Below the pieces are notes generated by a model. It ran no database searches. It had not been told where the DNA came from and was given only the letters and a program-made list of their open reading frames with translations. A program made the position numbers and the translations under genes. A DNA stretch of 64,000 nucleotides from Kofleriaceae bacterium (GTDB taxonomy: Bacteria > Myxococcota_A > Polyangia > Haliangiales > Haliangiaceae): contig JAGPCY010000008.1 in NCBI GenBank assembly GCA_018057825.1, positions 62,001 through 126,000 of the forward strand. Direction: 5' to 3'. Positions 29,492 to 47,959 of this stretch are shown here, piece by piece (the stretch's first letter is position 1; every line of letters starts with the position of its first letter).

Positions 29492-31411
29492 ATGAGCAAA
29501 ACCCCCCGCGCTACGACCTCCCACGCGATCCCCAAGACCCCTGGCGCGATGGCCGCCACCGCCCTCGGCGCCCTCGGCGTCGTCTACGGCGACATCGGCA
29601 CCTCGCCGCTCTATGCGGTCAAGGAGTGCCTGGCGTGGAAGCACTCGCCCCACGCCATCGAGCCGACCGCCGGCGCGGTGCTCGGCGTGATGTCCCTGGT
29701 GTTCTGGGCCCTCATGCTCGTGGTGGTGCTGAAGTACCTGGTGTTCGTGCTGCGCGCCGACAACAAGGGCGAGGGCGGCATCCTGGCCTTGGCCGCGCTC
29801 CTCGACCACGACGGCCGCTCGCGGGCCCGGCTGGCGGTGCCGCTCCTGGCCGCGCTGTTCGGCGCCGGCCTCTTGTTCGGCGACGGCGTGATCACCCCGG
29901 CGATCTCGATCCTGGGCGCGATGGAGGGCCTGTCGGAGCAGAACTCGGACCTCACGCACCTGGTGGTGCCGATCACGATCGCGATCCTGGTCGTCCTGTT
30001 CGCGGTTCAGCGCTTCGGCACCGGCAGGATCGGCGGCGTGTTCGGCTGGGTCATGCTGGTGTGGTTCGCCGCGATCGGCGTCGCTGGCGCGCGCTGGATC
30101 GCGGTCGAGCCCGAGGTCCTGCGGGCGATCGATCCGCGCCACGCCGCCAGCTTCCTCACCACCCACGGCTGGCACGGCTTCCTCCTGCTCGGCTCGGTGT
30201 TCCTGGTGGTCACCGGCGGCGAGGCGCTCTACGCCGACATGGGCCACTTCGGCCGCGGCCCGATCCGCCTGGCCTGGTACGTCGTCGCCCTGCCCGGCCT
30301 GCTCCTCAACTACTTCGGCCAGGGCGCGCTGCTCCTGACCCGGCCGCCTGGCACCGTCGCCAACCCGTTCTACGCGCTGGTCGACGGCCCGCTGCTCATC
30401 CCGATGCTCATCCTCGCGACCATGGCGGCGGTGATCGCGTCGCAGGCGCTGATCTCGGGCGTGTTCTCGCTGACCCGTCAGGCCATCCAGCTCGGGTTCT
30501 GGCCGCGCCTGACCGTGGTCCACACCTCGGCCGACGCCGAGGGCCAGATCTACATCCCGGAGATGAACTACCTGCTCATGATCGGCTGCATCGTCTTGGT
30601 CCTGCAGTTCCGCACCAGCTCGGCCCTGGCCGCCGCCTATGGCATCGCGGTCACCGGGACCATGGCGATCACGTCGATCCTGTTCTACCGGGTCGCGCGC
30701 GGGCGCTGGCGCTGGCCGGCCGGCTGGACCGGCGCGCTCCTGGCCCTGTTCCTGGTGATCGACCTGGCGTTCTTGGCCGCGTGCGCGACCAAGCTCCTCG
30801 ACGGCGGCTGGTTCCCCCTGACCGTCGGCCTGGCGGTGTTCGCGATCATGACCACCTGGTGGCGCGGCCGGATCGAGCTGGCCAAGGTGATGGACGCTGG
30901 CGCGGTCCCGACCGAGCTGTTCTTGACCGACCTCGAGGCCAACCCGCTGCCCCGGGTCGAGGGCACCGCGGTGTTCATGACCTCGGGCGCCGACAACGTG
31001 CCCAACGTGGTCCTGCACCACGTCAAGCACAACCGCGTGCTGCACGCCGAGGTCGTGTTGTGCTCGGTGGTGACCGAGCCGGTGCCGTGGGTGTCGAGCC
31101 GCGACAACCTCGAGGTCCGGCCCCTCGGCCAGGGGCTGTTCCGCCTGGTGGTGCACTCGGGCTTCATGCAGAGCCCGGACATCCCGGCGGTGATCGCGCG
31201 CTGCGCGGCCGAGCGCGGGTTGACCGCGAAGCCGATGACCACCACCTACTTCCTCGGCCGCCAGACCTTGCTGGTCACCGGCCGGGCGCCGATGGCGCGC
31301 TGGCGCAAGATGCTGTTCGCGTTCTTGGCCCACAACTCGCGCTCGCCGACCACGTTCTTCAACCTGCCGCCCAACCGGGTCGTCGAGCTCGGCCTGCAGA
31401 TCGAGCTGTGA
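29492..31411 (+). CDS. kup: KUP-family potassium uptake transporter (second copy)
   Basis: A 639-residue KUP protein, similar to the copy at 12399 along its whole length. Signatures: LGALGVVYGDIGTSPLYAVK, FGDGVITPAISILGAMEG, GGEALYADMGHFG and the ending PPNRVVELGLQIEL. It lies 54 bases after the KdpE-like gene, so this two-component pair appears to control a Kup importer instead of the KdpFABC pump, whose genes are not in the window. Confidence 0.96.
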   Translation: MSKTPRATTSHAIPKTPGAMAATALGALGVVYGDIGTSPLYAVKECLAWKHSPHAIEPTAGAVLGVMSLVFWALMLVVVLKYLVFVLRADNKGEGGILALAALLDHDGRSRARLAVPLLAALFGAGLLFGDGVITPAISILGAMEGLSEQNSDLTHLVVPITIAILVVLFAVQRFGTGRIGGVFGWVMLVWFAAIGVAGARWIAVEPEVLRAIDPRHAASFLTTHGWHGFLLLGSVFLVVTGGEALYADMGHFGRGPIRLAWYVVALPGLLLNYFGQGALLLTRPPGTVANPFYALVDGPLLIPMLILATMAAVIASQALISGVFSLTRQAIQLGFWPRLTVVHTSADAEGQIYIPEMNYLLMIGCIVLVLQFRTSSALAAAYGIAVTGTMAITSILFYRVARGRWRWPAGWTGALLALFLVIDLAFLAACATKLLDGGWFPLTVGLAVFAIMTTWWRGRIELAKVMDAGAVPTELFLTDLEANPLPRVEGTAVFMTSGADNVPNVVLHHVKHNRVLHAEVVLCSVVTEPVPWVSSRDNLEVRPLGQGLFRLVVHSGFMQSPDIPAVIARCAAERGLTAKPMTTTYFLGRQTLLVTGRAPMARWRKMLFAFLAHNSRSPTTFFNLPPNRVVELGLQIEL

Positions 31412-31417
31412 CCCGGC

Positions 31418-31435
31418 GGCGCCGATCGCGGCGCC
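31418..31435 (+). terminator. Possible hairpin after the second kup
   Basis: GGCGCC at 31418-31423 and 31430-31435 can pair around a 6-base loop, seven bases after the kup stop. No T tract follows, so it is a weak terminator candidate at best. Confidence 0.22.
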
Positions 31436-31476
31436 TCACGACTCCAGCCGCGCGCTCCCTACACCTCGCTGACGAC

Positions 31477-32280
31477 TCAGATCGCGCGCGGTCGCCCGGC
31501 GGCCCGCCAGGCCTCTTCCTGGTCCGCGGTGTACTGGTACCACTGCTCCATGCGCTTCTTGACCTCGAGGGCCGGATCGCGGCCGAGCTCGGGCTCGAAC
31601 CACGCGCGGGCCGCGAGGTAACGCCGCCAGTAGGCGATCTGCGCCGCCTCCCAGGCCTGCAGCAGGTGCAGCGGCGTCGGCGATCGCGCGCCGCGGGCCG
31701 CGCGATCGGCCGCCCGCATCGCCGCCAGCTCGGCGGCCGCCGCCTCCTGGGAGATCGCGTGGGTGCCGATCGCCCCGGCCGAGCGCATGAGCTCGTCGGG
31801 ATCGTAGCGGACCGGGGCGCCGCAGGTGCACGCCATCTCGATCAGCCGGAACGAGTGCGGCGGCTGGTAGGCCGCGCCGCAGCTCGCGCACACCACCGGC
31901 ACGAGCGCGGCCTGGGCCGCCTGGTAGCGGGCCCGGGCCAGCTCGGCCATGAGCGCGGTCTCGAGATCGTCGCGGGCGTCCTCGAGCTGATGGCCAAGCG
32001 CCACGCCCTGGGCACAGGCGGCGTCGCGGCGCTCGACCGAGTTACCCTCGGCGAGGATCGCGTCGTCGACCTGGGCGTGCCAGGTGTCCATGATCTTGGC
32101 CTCGAGATCCTGGAGGCGATGCTTGACCGCAGAGAGCTGGTGCGAGAGCGGCTGGTAGTCGCCGCCGGCCGCGACCGAGGCGATGAAGGCTCGGCCGTTG
32201 GCCAGCGCGTCAGCCCGCACCTGCTCGTGGCGGCTGCGGATCTGGGTGAGGAACGCGTCCCAGCGGGCCAGCGCCGGCAT
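31477..32280 (-). CDS. Hypothetical helical protein with Cys4 zinc-ribbon-like centre
   Basis: A 267-residue protein from ATG 32280, overlapping the preceding gene's stop (ATGA). Long charged helices (residues 1-135) are followed by C-A-S-C-G-A-A-Y and M-A-C-T-C-G-A-P-V-R-Y, four Cys in a zinc-ribbon-like spacing. Another helical region then carries WEAAQIAYWRRYLAARAWFE. No family is recognised. Coupling to the His-rich gene before it suggests the two proteins act together. Confidence 0.75.
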   Translation of the reverse strand: MPALARWDAFLTQIRSRHEQVRADALANGRAFIASVAAGGDYQPLSHQLSAVKHRLQDLEAKIMDTWHAQVDDAILAEGNSVERRDAACAQGVALGHQLEDARDDLETALMAELARARYQAAQAALVPVVCASCGAAYQPPHSFRLIEMACTCGAPVRYDPDELMRSAGAIGTHAISQEAAAAELAAMRAADRAARGARSPTPLHLLQAWEAAQIAYWRRYLAARAWFEPELGRDPALEVKKRMEQWYQYTADQEEAWRAAGRPRAI

Positions 32281-33302
32281 CAGAACTTGATGTCGAGGTC
32301 GGAGGTCACGCCCGGGTACTTGGCCGCGAACTTGGCCTTGACCCGCTCGTGCATCGCGTTGAACTGCTGCCAGTTGCGGACCGCGGTGCGGTTGATCAGG
32401 TAGCCCATGAACGCCGACAGATCGGTCCAGTCGACGACCGTCAGGCCCGAGGCCTTGAGGACCTCGATCGGGTTGCGACCCTGCTTCGAGCCGTAGTCCT
32501 GCTCGTACAGGATCTCCCAGTACTGCTCGATGGTCATCGGCGGCTCCATCGCCAGCTCGCGGTTGGCGGCCCGGGCGGCGTTGGCTTCGCGGGCGTAGTT
32601 GCCGTACTTGCCCTGCGAGGCGGCCTGGAAGGCGTTGCCGTAGACCGTGGTGATCGCGAACGTGGTGTCGCGCGCCATCCGCGCGTTCCACTCGGCCGAG
32701 GCCCGCTCCCACCGGCCCTGGTCGAGGCCGTTGGCCTTGAGCAGATCCTCGGGGCTGGCGCCGCTGACGATCGCGGCGTTCATCGCCGCCCACTTCTCGA
32801 GCGTGAGGCCCTCGACCGGGTTGAGCTCGCCCGAGGCCGCGGCGTTGGCGGTCTGCTGCTGCTGGTGGCGCTGCATCTGGCCCATGCGCCAGTTCATCTC
32901 GCGCTGCGACACCTCCTCGAAGGAGCCGTGCTTGCGCGCCAGCGCGCTGTAGACCGAGTCCTTGACGTTCTGCCAGTGCGAGCGATCGCGGATGCCGTAG
33001 CGGCTCATGATCTCGGCGCGGCTCTCGTCGGTCCCGCCGAACATGCCCTCCGACTCCATGTGCTGGACGGCGTTGAAGAAGGCCTCCTCGTCGTCCGGGT
33101 TGAAGCCCGCGAGATCGAAGACCTCGCCGCCGCCGTCGCCGCCCGCGTCCTCGTCGTGGTCATGATCGTGGCCGTGGCCGTGGTCGTGCCCGCCGTGGTC
33201 GTGACCACCGTGACCGTGATCGTGGCCACCGTGGCCGGCCATCTGCTCGGCCTTGGCCTTGGCGCCGCCGAACAGACTCTTCAGCTTGTCGAGGAAACCC
33301 AT
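32280..33302 (-). CDS. DUF6620-like protein with His-rich N-terminal segment
   Basis: A 340-residue protein starting MGFLDKLKSLFGGAKAKAEQ. Residues about 24-55 are almost only H, G and D (HGGHDHGHGGHDHGG then H-D-H-D-H-D), a probable zinc, nickel or copper binding stretch. The rest is helical, with GTDESRAEIMSRYGIRDRSH, ASGELNPVEGL and TTFAITTVYGNAFQAASQGK. This pattern matches myxobacterial proteins I recall as DUF6620; their function is unknown. It is first in a two-gene unit and divergent from the NADH dehydrogenase gene. Confidence 0.78.
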   Translation of the reverse strand: MGFLDKLKSLFGGAKAKAEQMAGHGGHDHGHGGHDHGGHDHGHGHDHDHDEDAGGDGGGEVFDLAGFNPDDEEAFFNAVQHMESEGMFGGTDESRAEIMSRYGIRDRSHWQNVKDSVYSALARKHGSFEEVSQREMNWRMGQMQRHQQQQTANAAASGELNPVEGLTLEKWAAMNAAIVSGASPEDLLKANGLDQGRWERASAEWNARMARDTTFAITTVYGNAFQAASQGKYGNYAREANAARAANRELAMEPPMTIEQYWEILYEQDYGSKQGRNPIEVLKASGLTVVDWTDLSAFMGYLINRTAVRNWQQFNAMHERVKAKFAAKYPGVTSDLDIKF

Positions 33303-33422
33303 CGTGTGCTCCAGACGGTTGAGGCCCCGGAGGGTGGCACAGCGACGAGGCGCACGGATCCTGGGCGCGCCGGTTTTTCGCGGCGCTTGCGCCGATGCGG
33401 CCTTTGGGCGCATCCAAGGGAT

Positions 33423-34766
33423 ATGACGATTCCCCACGTGGTGATCCTGGGCGGCGGGTTCGGCGGCCTGACCGCCGCGCAAGCGTTGGCCGACGCCGCC
33501 GTGCAGATCACCCTGGTCGATCGCCGCAACCACCACCTGTTCCAGCCGCTGCTCTACCAGGTCGCGACCGCGGCCTTGAACCCCAGCGACATCGCCTACC
33601 CGATCCGCGCGGTGCTGGCGCGCCAGGCCAACGCTCGCGTCCTCCTGGCCGAGGCCACGGCGATCGATCCGGTCGCGCGCACCGTGACCCTCGACGACGG
33701 CGTGCTCGGCTACGACTACCTGATCGTCGCGACCGGCGCGACCCACTCGTACTTCGGCCATGACGCCTGGGCCACCCACGCGCCCGGCCTCAAGTCGATC
33801 GAGGACGCCCTCGAGATCCGCCGTCGGGTGTTCGTCGCCTACGAGGCGGCCGAGCGCGAGCAGGACCCCGACGCGCAGCGAGCCTGGCTGCGGTTCGTCG
33901 TGGTCGGCGCCGGGCCGACCGGAGTCGAGCTGGCCGGCGCGCTCGGCGAGATCGGGCTCCACACCCTGGCCAAGGACTTCCGCACGATCGACCCGCGTCA
34001 GGTCGAGGTCCTGCTGGTCGAGGGTAACCCGCAGGTCCTGGGCAGCTTCCCGGCCGAGCTGGGCGCGGCGGCGGCCAAGGCCTTGGCCAAGCGCCGGGTC
34101 ACGGTGCGCTGCGACACCACCGTGGTCGCGGTCGACGGCGAGGGCGTCGAGGTCGCCCACCGCGATGGCCGGCGCGAGCGCATCGCCGCGCGGACCGTGC
34201 TGTGGGCCGCTGGGGTCAAGGCCTCGCCGCTGGCGGCGTCGCTCGGCGTGCCCCTCGACCGCGCCGGCCGGGTCGAGGTCGATGAAGATCTCGCGATCCC
34301 CGGCCGTCGCGAGGTGTTCGTCGTCGGCGACCTGGCGGCCCGGCGGTGCGACGGCAAGCCGGTCCCCGGCGTGTGCCAGGGCGCGATCCAGGGCGGCCGC
34401 CACGTCGCGGCGATGATCCGCGCCGATCTGGCCGGTCGGCCGCGCCGCGCCTTCCGCTACCGCGACAAGGGCTCCCTCGCGACCATCGGCCGGGCCGAGG
34501 CGGTGGCCTGGATCGGCTCGTCGACCCGCCACGGCTTCTTCGCCTGGCTCCTGTGGTGGGTCATCCACATCTACTACCTGGTCGGCTTCAAGAACCGCTT
34601 CTTCGTCATGCTGTCGTGGGCGTGGTCGTGGCTGACCTTCCAGCGCGGCGCGCGCCTGATCACGGGCGAGGTCGGTGCCCTGCCGGCGATCCGCGGCCTC
34701 GACGCCGGCGGCCGGGCGACCCTGCCGGCCGCGGCCACCACGGTGGCGCCCCCCGACGTGCCGTGA
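33423..34766 (+). CDS. ndh: Type II NADH dehydrogenase (NDH-2)
   Basis: A 447-residue FAD enzyme that passes electrons from NADH to quinone without pumping protons. FAD-binding GGGFGG at 10-15 in VVILGGGFGGLTAA, the HHLFQPLLYQVATAAL segment, and the NADH Rossmann VVGAGPTGVELAGALGE are all present. VFVVGDLAARR binds FAD ribityl, and GVCQGAIQGGRHVA follows. The hydrophobic C-terminal WLLWWVIHIYYLVGFKNR is the usual membrane anchor. The stop is TGA, followed by array 3. Confidence 0.94.
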   Translation: MTIPHVVILGGGFGGLTAAQALADAAVQITLVDRRNHHLFQPLLYQVATAALNPSDIAYPIRAVLARQANARVLLAEATAIDPVARTVTLDDGVLGYDYLIVATGATHSYFGHDAWATHAPGLKSIEDALEIRRRVFVAYEAAEREQDPDAQRAWLRFVVVGAGPTGVELAGALGEIGLHTLAKDFRTIDPRQVEVLLVEGNPQVLGSFPAELGAAAAKALAKRRVTVRCDTTVVAVDGEGVEVAHRDGRRERIAARTVLWAAGVKASPLAASLGVPLDRAGRVEVDEDLAIPGRREVFVVGDLAARRCDGKPVPGVCQGAIQGGRHVAAMIRADLAGRPRRAFRYRDKGSLATIGRAEAVAWIGSSTRHGFFAWLLWWVIHIYYLVGFKNRFFVMLSWAWSWLTFQRGARLITGEVGALPAIRGLDAGGRATLPAAATTVAPPDVP

Positions 34767-34772
34767 GGGAGG

Positions 34773-34985
34773 AGGGGGCGGAGGCCGAGACCGAGACCGA
34801 GACCGAGGCCGAGGCCGAGGCCGAGACCGAGACCGAGACCGAGGCCGAGACCGAGACCGAGACCGAGACCGAGGCCGAGGCGAACCGGAACCGGGTCCGG
34901 AACCGGAACCGGAACCCGAACCCGAACCCGAACCCGAACCCGAACCCGAACCCGAACCCGAACCCGAACCCGAACCCGAACCCGA
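34773..34985 (-). repeat. Hexanucleotide array 3, with twelve tandem GGG runs after the adhesin stop
   Basis: Read on the minus strand, the array begins directly after the TAG of the adhesin/OmpA gene (34986-34988). It first runs as TTCGGG in about eleven perfect units (34915-34985), then as TTCCGG and CTCGGT/CTCGGC units. The twelve GGG runs with TTC loops are a textbook G-quadruplex pattern. On the plus strand, after NDH-2, it reads GAGACC and CCCGAA. Confidence 0.92.
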
Positions 34986-42794
<7,809 letters not shown>

Positions 42795-42872
42795 CGCCGG
42801 CAGGGTAACCCAGCCAGGCCCACCCCGCCAAGGCGACGGACGGGTAACCGTGGGGTGGCGACTCGACGGCGG

Positions 42873-44261
42873 TCACGCCCGCGGCGGCTGACGCGGTTCG
42901 ACCACGACGACGTGGTGCTTGCCGCCGGCGGCCGGCGCGATCGCGTCCTGGTACTCCCAGCGCCAGCGGATCCCCGGCAGGTACTTCGCCATCTGCTCGC
43001 CGGTCACCCGGTCGAGGGCCGGCGACACCTGGGCGCCCGGCTTGGCCATCACCACCCGGATCACCAGCTCGTCGTCAGCCTTCTGGACGATCTGGAACTC
43101 GCGGGTCTCCTCGACGAACGACACGAACAGGATGCTGAACAGGAGGCCGTTGACCGGGTTGCCGGCGCCGTCGCGCAGGCTGTCGGTCACCCGGCCGTCG
43201 ATCGGCCCGATGCGCGGCAACGTCCGGCCGCACGCGCACACCTCGGGCTCCCGCATCATCGCCCGGTCGCCGCCGGCGTAGCGGATGAGCGGCTGGGCCA
43301 GGTTGTGGAGGTCGGTCACGACGACTTCGCCGATCTCGCCGGGGCGCGCCGGCCGGGCGTGGTCGCCGTCGCGGACCACGACCTCGACGATCATGGTCTC
43401 CATCGACAGGTGCAGGCCGTCGTGACGATCGCACTCGTGGCCGATCAACATGACCTCGCGGCAGCCGTAGCTCTCGAACACGCCGGGACCAAACGCCCGC
43501 ACCAGATCGGCGCGATCGTTGGGCCACAGCCGCTCGGCGCCGCAGATGACTGGTAGATCGTCCCAGGTTCGGGCGTTGGTCCGGTTGACGTGGCGAGCCA
43601 GGATCGCCGCGCCCTGGGTGTAGGCCAGCATGACCTCGGGCCGGACGTCGCGGATCATCGCGATCGCGCGCTCGAGATCCTCGACGCTGCGGCGGCCGCA
43701 GTCGAGGTAGTGATCGCGGCGGAGCTTGTGGTCGAGCTCGACCTTCCACTTGCGCCAGCCGGTGGGCGGGGTCGCCAGCACGCCCCAGTAATGGAACGCG
43801 CGCATACCCGGGCGGTAGCCGGCCCAGCCGTAGCCGCGCCAGCGCGTCGCGTCGCGCCACACCCGCGACTCGGCGTTGTAGCGGACGATCAGCGGCGCGC
43901 CCGTGGTGCCGCTCGTGGTCTTGACCACGACCGCGCGCGGCGGGGCGTCGGCGATGCGGTCCTGCTCCGAGGCGCGGGCCACCGGCTTGTCGAGGATCGG
44001 CAGGCGCGCCAGGTCGCGGACGTCGCGGACGTCCTCGGGGCGGACGCCGGCGGCGTCCATCACCGACCGGTAGTGCGCGGTGTGGGCGTAGGCGTGGCGC
44101 AAGAGCCGGCGCAGGTACCCCGACTGCAGATCGTGGAGCTCGGCCAGCGGCGCGTACTGCGTGCGATCGAGCAGGCGCCCGACGGTGTGCGGGTCGCGCC
44201 CGCGCAGCCGCTCCCAGCCCGGGTACAAGACGTTGCCCAAGAGGCGACCGTACGCATCCAT
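42873..44261 (-). CDS. CapK/PaaK-like adenylate-forming ligase
   Basis: A 462-residue protein from ATG 44261 (MDAYGRLLGN). The adenylation P-loop is TTSGTTGAPLIVRY near residue 115. Later motifs include ESYGCREVMLIGHECD, which corresponds to the A5 region, and GEIGEVVVTDLHNLAQPLIRY (A7/A8). A Cys pair C-A-C-G-R-T-L-P-R is typical of phenylacetate-CoA ligase and CapK proteins. CapK-type members often sit in capsule and exopolysaccharide clusters, and the divergent deacetylase-like gene 27 bases away fits that setting. The acid substrate is unknown. Confidence 0.85.
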   Translation of the reverse strand: MDAYGRLLGNVLYPGWERLRGRDPHTVGRLLDRTQYAPLAELHDLQSGYLRRLLRHAYAHTAHYRSVMDAAGVRPEDVRDVRDLARLPILDKPVARASEQDRIADAPPRAVVVKTTSGTTGAPLIVRYNAESRVWRDATRWRGYGWAGYRPGMRAFHYWGVLATPPTGWRKWKVELDHKLRRDHYLDCGRRSVEDLERAIAMIRDVRPEVMLAYTQGAAILARHVNRTNARTWDDLPVICGAERLWPNDRADLVRAFGPGVFESYGCREVMLIGHECDRHDGLHLSMETMIVEVVVRDGDHARPARPGEIGEVVVTDLHNLAQPLIRYAGGDRAMMREPEVCACGRTLPRIGPIDGRVTDSLRDGAGNPVNGLLFSILFVSFVEETREFQIVQKADDELVIRVVMAKPGAQVSPALDRVTGEQMAKYLPGIRWRWEYQDAIAPAAGGKHHVVVVEPRQPPRA

Positions 44262-44288
44262 CGCGATCGTAGTAACATCGTCGTCGAC

Positions 44289-45470
<1,182 letters not shown>

Positions 45471-45475
45471 CGTCA

Positions 45476-47911
45476 TCACAGCGCCTCGATCACCGCCAGC
45501 TCGGTCTGGTGGAGCAGCATGAGCATGCGCGCGGTGCGGCGCTGGGTCGCCGGGTCGAGGGACGCGGTCACCAGCTCGCCGACCGTGGCGTTGCCGTCGA
45601 TCTGATCGAACAAGGTCGGCAGGCCGACGATCTCGAAGCGCTCGGGCGGGACCGCCGGCCGGACCTGGCGGTGGATCAGGGTCGCGGCGGCGTGGCGGCT
45701 GAGCCAGGCGGCGACCACCTCGTCGCGCATCGCCATCGCGCCGGCGCCCAGGACCTCGAAGGGGTTGAGGTCGAGGGGGAAGGCGTTGCGCTCGATCTGC
45801 CGGCCGGCGTACCAGCCGAAAGTGCCCTTGGTCCAGGTGCACACGTCGATGAGCTTCTGCCGGACCTGCACGGTCAGGTGACGGAAGACCTCGAGGGGCT
45901 TGAGCAGCCCCAGGCCGACCAGGGTGTCGCCGAGCTTGCCGCCGTAGTGCGGCATCATCGCCAGCGCCATCGCCAGCTCGCCCGACGACAAGACCCCGCA
46001 CTGCACCAGGTACGCGCCGAGCAGCTCGCTGGCGACGTTGGAGGTCACGTACTCCGGGACCCCCGCGCGGATGTAGATCTCCTTCTTGATGCCGCCGACC
46101 GACGCCACCAGGAGCCCGGTCAACTGACCGGCGGCCAGCCCGAACAGCACCTGGATCGGCGGCGTGGTGGCGAAGTCACCTTCGTCCGACGACGGGGTGA
46201 TGATCTCGGCCAGGGGCGGCGGCTCGGCGCGCGACGCCGCCCTGGCGATCTCGCGCGGCGATGGCAAGGCGATCGAATCGGACCGCGCATGATCGGGCTC
46301 GACCTCGGTCTCGTCGAAGTCGACCGACGTGGGGTCCGACGCCACCGGCGCGACCGCGGCGATCGCGTCCTCGATCGAGGCGTAGCGGACCGAGGCCTCG
46401 ACCTCCTCGACCGCGGCCGGCGCCGGGACCTGCAGGTGCAGGACGGCGGCCTCGATCTCGGCCGCCAGATCGCCGAAGTCGGTGTCGAGGAAGCCGGCCG
46501 CTGACACCGCGGCCTGGGTCGAGAGCGAGACCTTGCCGCTGTCCTCGCGCGACGGCGGGGGCGCGGTGCCGGACGGGCGCGGCGCCCCCGAGGCCGGTCG
46601 ACCGGCCGGCCCCAGCCCGAGCTCGTCGTCGCTGTCGACCCCGGGCGGGTCGAGGCCGAGGTCGATCTCGATCCCGCCGTCGCTGCCCAGGGCCAGCGGC
46701 GCCGACGCCTCGGGGGCGGCCGGCACGACGTCGGGCTCCTCCTCGATCGAGATGATCGGCAGGCTGTCGGTCATGCGCAGCTCGCCGGTCGGGATGCCGT
46801 CGCCGCTCGCGGCCATCGACCCGGTCTGGACGTGGAGGACCTTGGCCTCGCGCAGCGCGCCCAGCCCATCCGACGGCAGGCGGTTCTTGCGCGCCGGCGC
46901 GGTCAGCGGCGCGGTCGCGGCGATCGCGGCGTTTTCGGCGTCGGCCTGGGCCATGGTCTCGCGCTTGCGCCGCCACACCGTCTCGTGCAGCGACTCGACC
47001 AGCTCGCCGATCTGGCGCGGGCCGACGCGCAGCCGCTCGGAGAACAGCCAATCGGCCAGGGCGTCGCGCAGCTCGGCGGCGCTCGACCATCGCTCGCCGA
47101 CCTCCTTGCGCAGGGCCTTGCGGAGGATCGCGTCGAGGCCGGGCGGGATGTGGGCGCCGAACTGATCGAGCCGCGTCAGCTTGGCGTCGCGCACCATCAG
47201 CAGCACGTCGAGCTCGGCGGCGGCGGCGAACAGCCGGCGGCCGCACAGCATCTCGGCCAGGACCACGCCGACCGAGAACAGGTCGGAGCGCGCATCGACC
47301 GGCTGCTCGAGGACCTGCTCGGGCGACATGTAGCCGTACTTGCCCTTGAGCGTGCCGGACTTGGTGCGGTGGTGACGGCCCGGCCCGGTGGCGCGCGCGA
47401 TCCCGAAGTCGACCAGCTTGACGTCGCCGCGCCGGGACAGGAGCAGGTTCGACGGCGAGATGTCGCGGTGGACCACCCCCAGGGGGCGGCCGTCGGTGCC
47501 GCGCAGGTTGTGGGCGAAGTCGAGGGCGTCGAGGACCTCGTGGCAGATCCACACCGCGTGGTCGACGGTCGGCCGCCGCCGCTGCCAGGCGTACTCGCGC
47601 AACAGGCCGAGGACGTCGATGCCGTCGACGTGCTCCATGGCGATGAACAGCGCGTCGTCGACCCGACCGAGCTCGTAGGTCTGGGCGATCTTCGGGTGCG
47701 AGAGCTGGGCCGTGAGCTTGGCCTCGTCGATGAACATCGCCGTGTAGACCGGCTCGCGCGCCAGGTGCGGCAAGAGCCGCTTGATCACGACCCTGCGTTC
47801 GAAGCCGTGCTCCCCGGGCGCGGTGGCCAGGAACAGCTCGGCCATGCCGCCGATCGCGATGCGCTCGATCAGCGTGTAGCGACCGAACTTGGATGGGAAC
47901 TCATCGCCCAC
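45476..47911 (-). CDS. Hanks-type Ser/Thr protein kinase with C-terminal DUF4388-like domain
   Basis: An 811-residue kinase. The glycine loop IAIGGMAELF is near 18-27, Lys44 in RRVVIKRLL, Glu63, catalytic H148-R-D-I-S-P-S-N155, D168-F-G, and the activation segment SGTLKGKYGYMSPEQ. An acidic Pro/Ala-rich linker of about 270 residues follows. The C-terminal 230 residues (PIQVLFGLAAGQLTGLL, then FGWYAGRQIERNAFPLDLNP) resemble the DUF4388/PATAN domains of myxobacterial regulators. No transmembrane helix is obvious, so it is probably cytoplasmic. The STAS and PP2C genes next to it may form its regulatory set. Confidence 0.92.
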   Translation of the reverse strand: MGDEFPSKFGRYTLIERIAIGGMAELFLATAPGEHGFERRVVIKRLLPHLAREPVYTAMFIDEAKLTAQLSHPKIAQTYELGRVDDALFIAMEHVDGIDVLGLLREYAWQRRRPTVDHAVWICHEVLDALDFAHNLRGTDGRPLGVVHRDISPSNLLLSRRGDVKLVDFGIARATGPGRHHRTKSGTLKGKYGYMSPEQVLEQPVDARSDLFSVGVVLAEMLCGRRLFAAAAELDVLLMVRDAKLTRLDQFGAHIPPGLDAILRKALRKEVGERWSSAAELRDALADWLFSERLRVGPRQIGELVESLHETVWRRKRETMAQADAENAAIAATAPLTAPARKNRLPSDGLGALREAKVLHVQTGSMAASGDGIPTGELRMTDSLPIISIEEEPDVVPAAPEASAPLALGSDGGIEIDLGLDPPGVDSDDELGLGPAGRPASGAPRPSGTAPPPSREDSGKVSLSTQAAVSAAGFLDTDFGDLAAEIEAAVLHLQVPAPAAVEEVEASVRYASIEDAIAAVAPVASDPTSVDFDETEVEPDHARSDSIALPSPREIARAASRAEPPPLAEIITPSSDEGDFATTPPIQVLFGLAAGQLTGLLVASVGGIKKEIYIRAGVPEYVTSNVASELLGAYLVQCGVLSSGELAMALAMMPHYGGKLGDTLVGLGLLKPLEVFRHLTVQVRQKLIDVCTWTKGTFGWYAGRQIERNAFPLDLNPFEVLGAGAMAMRDEVVAAWLSRHAAATLIHRQVRPAVPPERFEIVGLPTLFDQIDGNATVGELVTASLDPATQRRTARMLMLLHQTELAVIEAL

Positions 47912-47959
47912 GGCAGCACCGGAGTGTAGCAGCCCGCGCCCCGTTCGAGGCGCCTCGGG

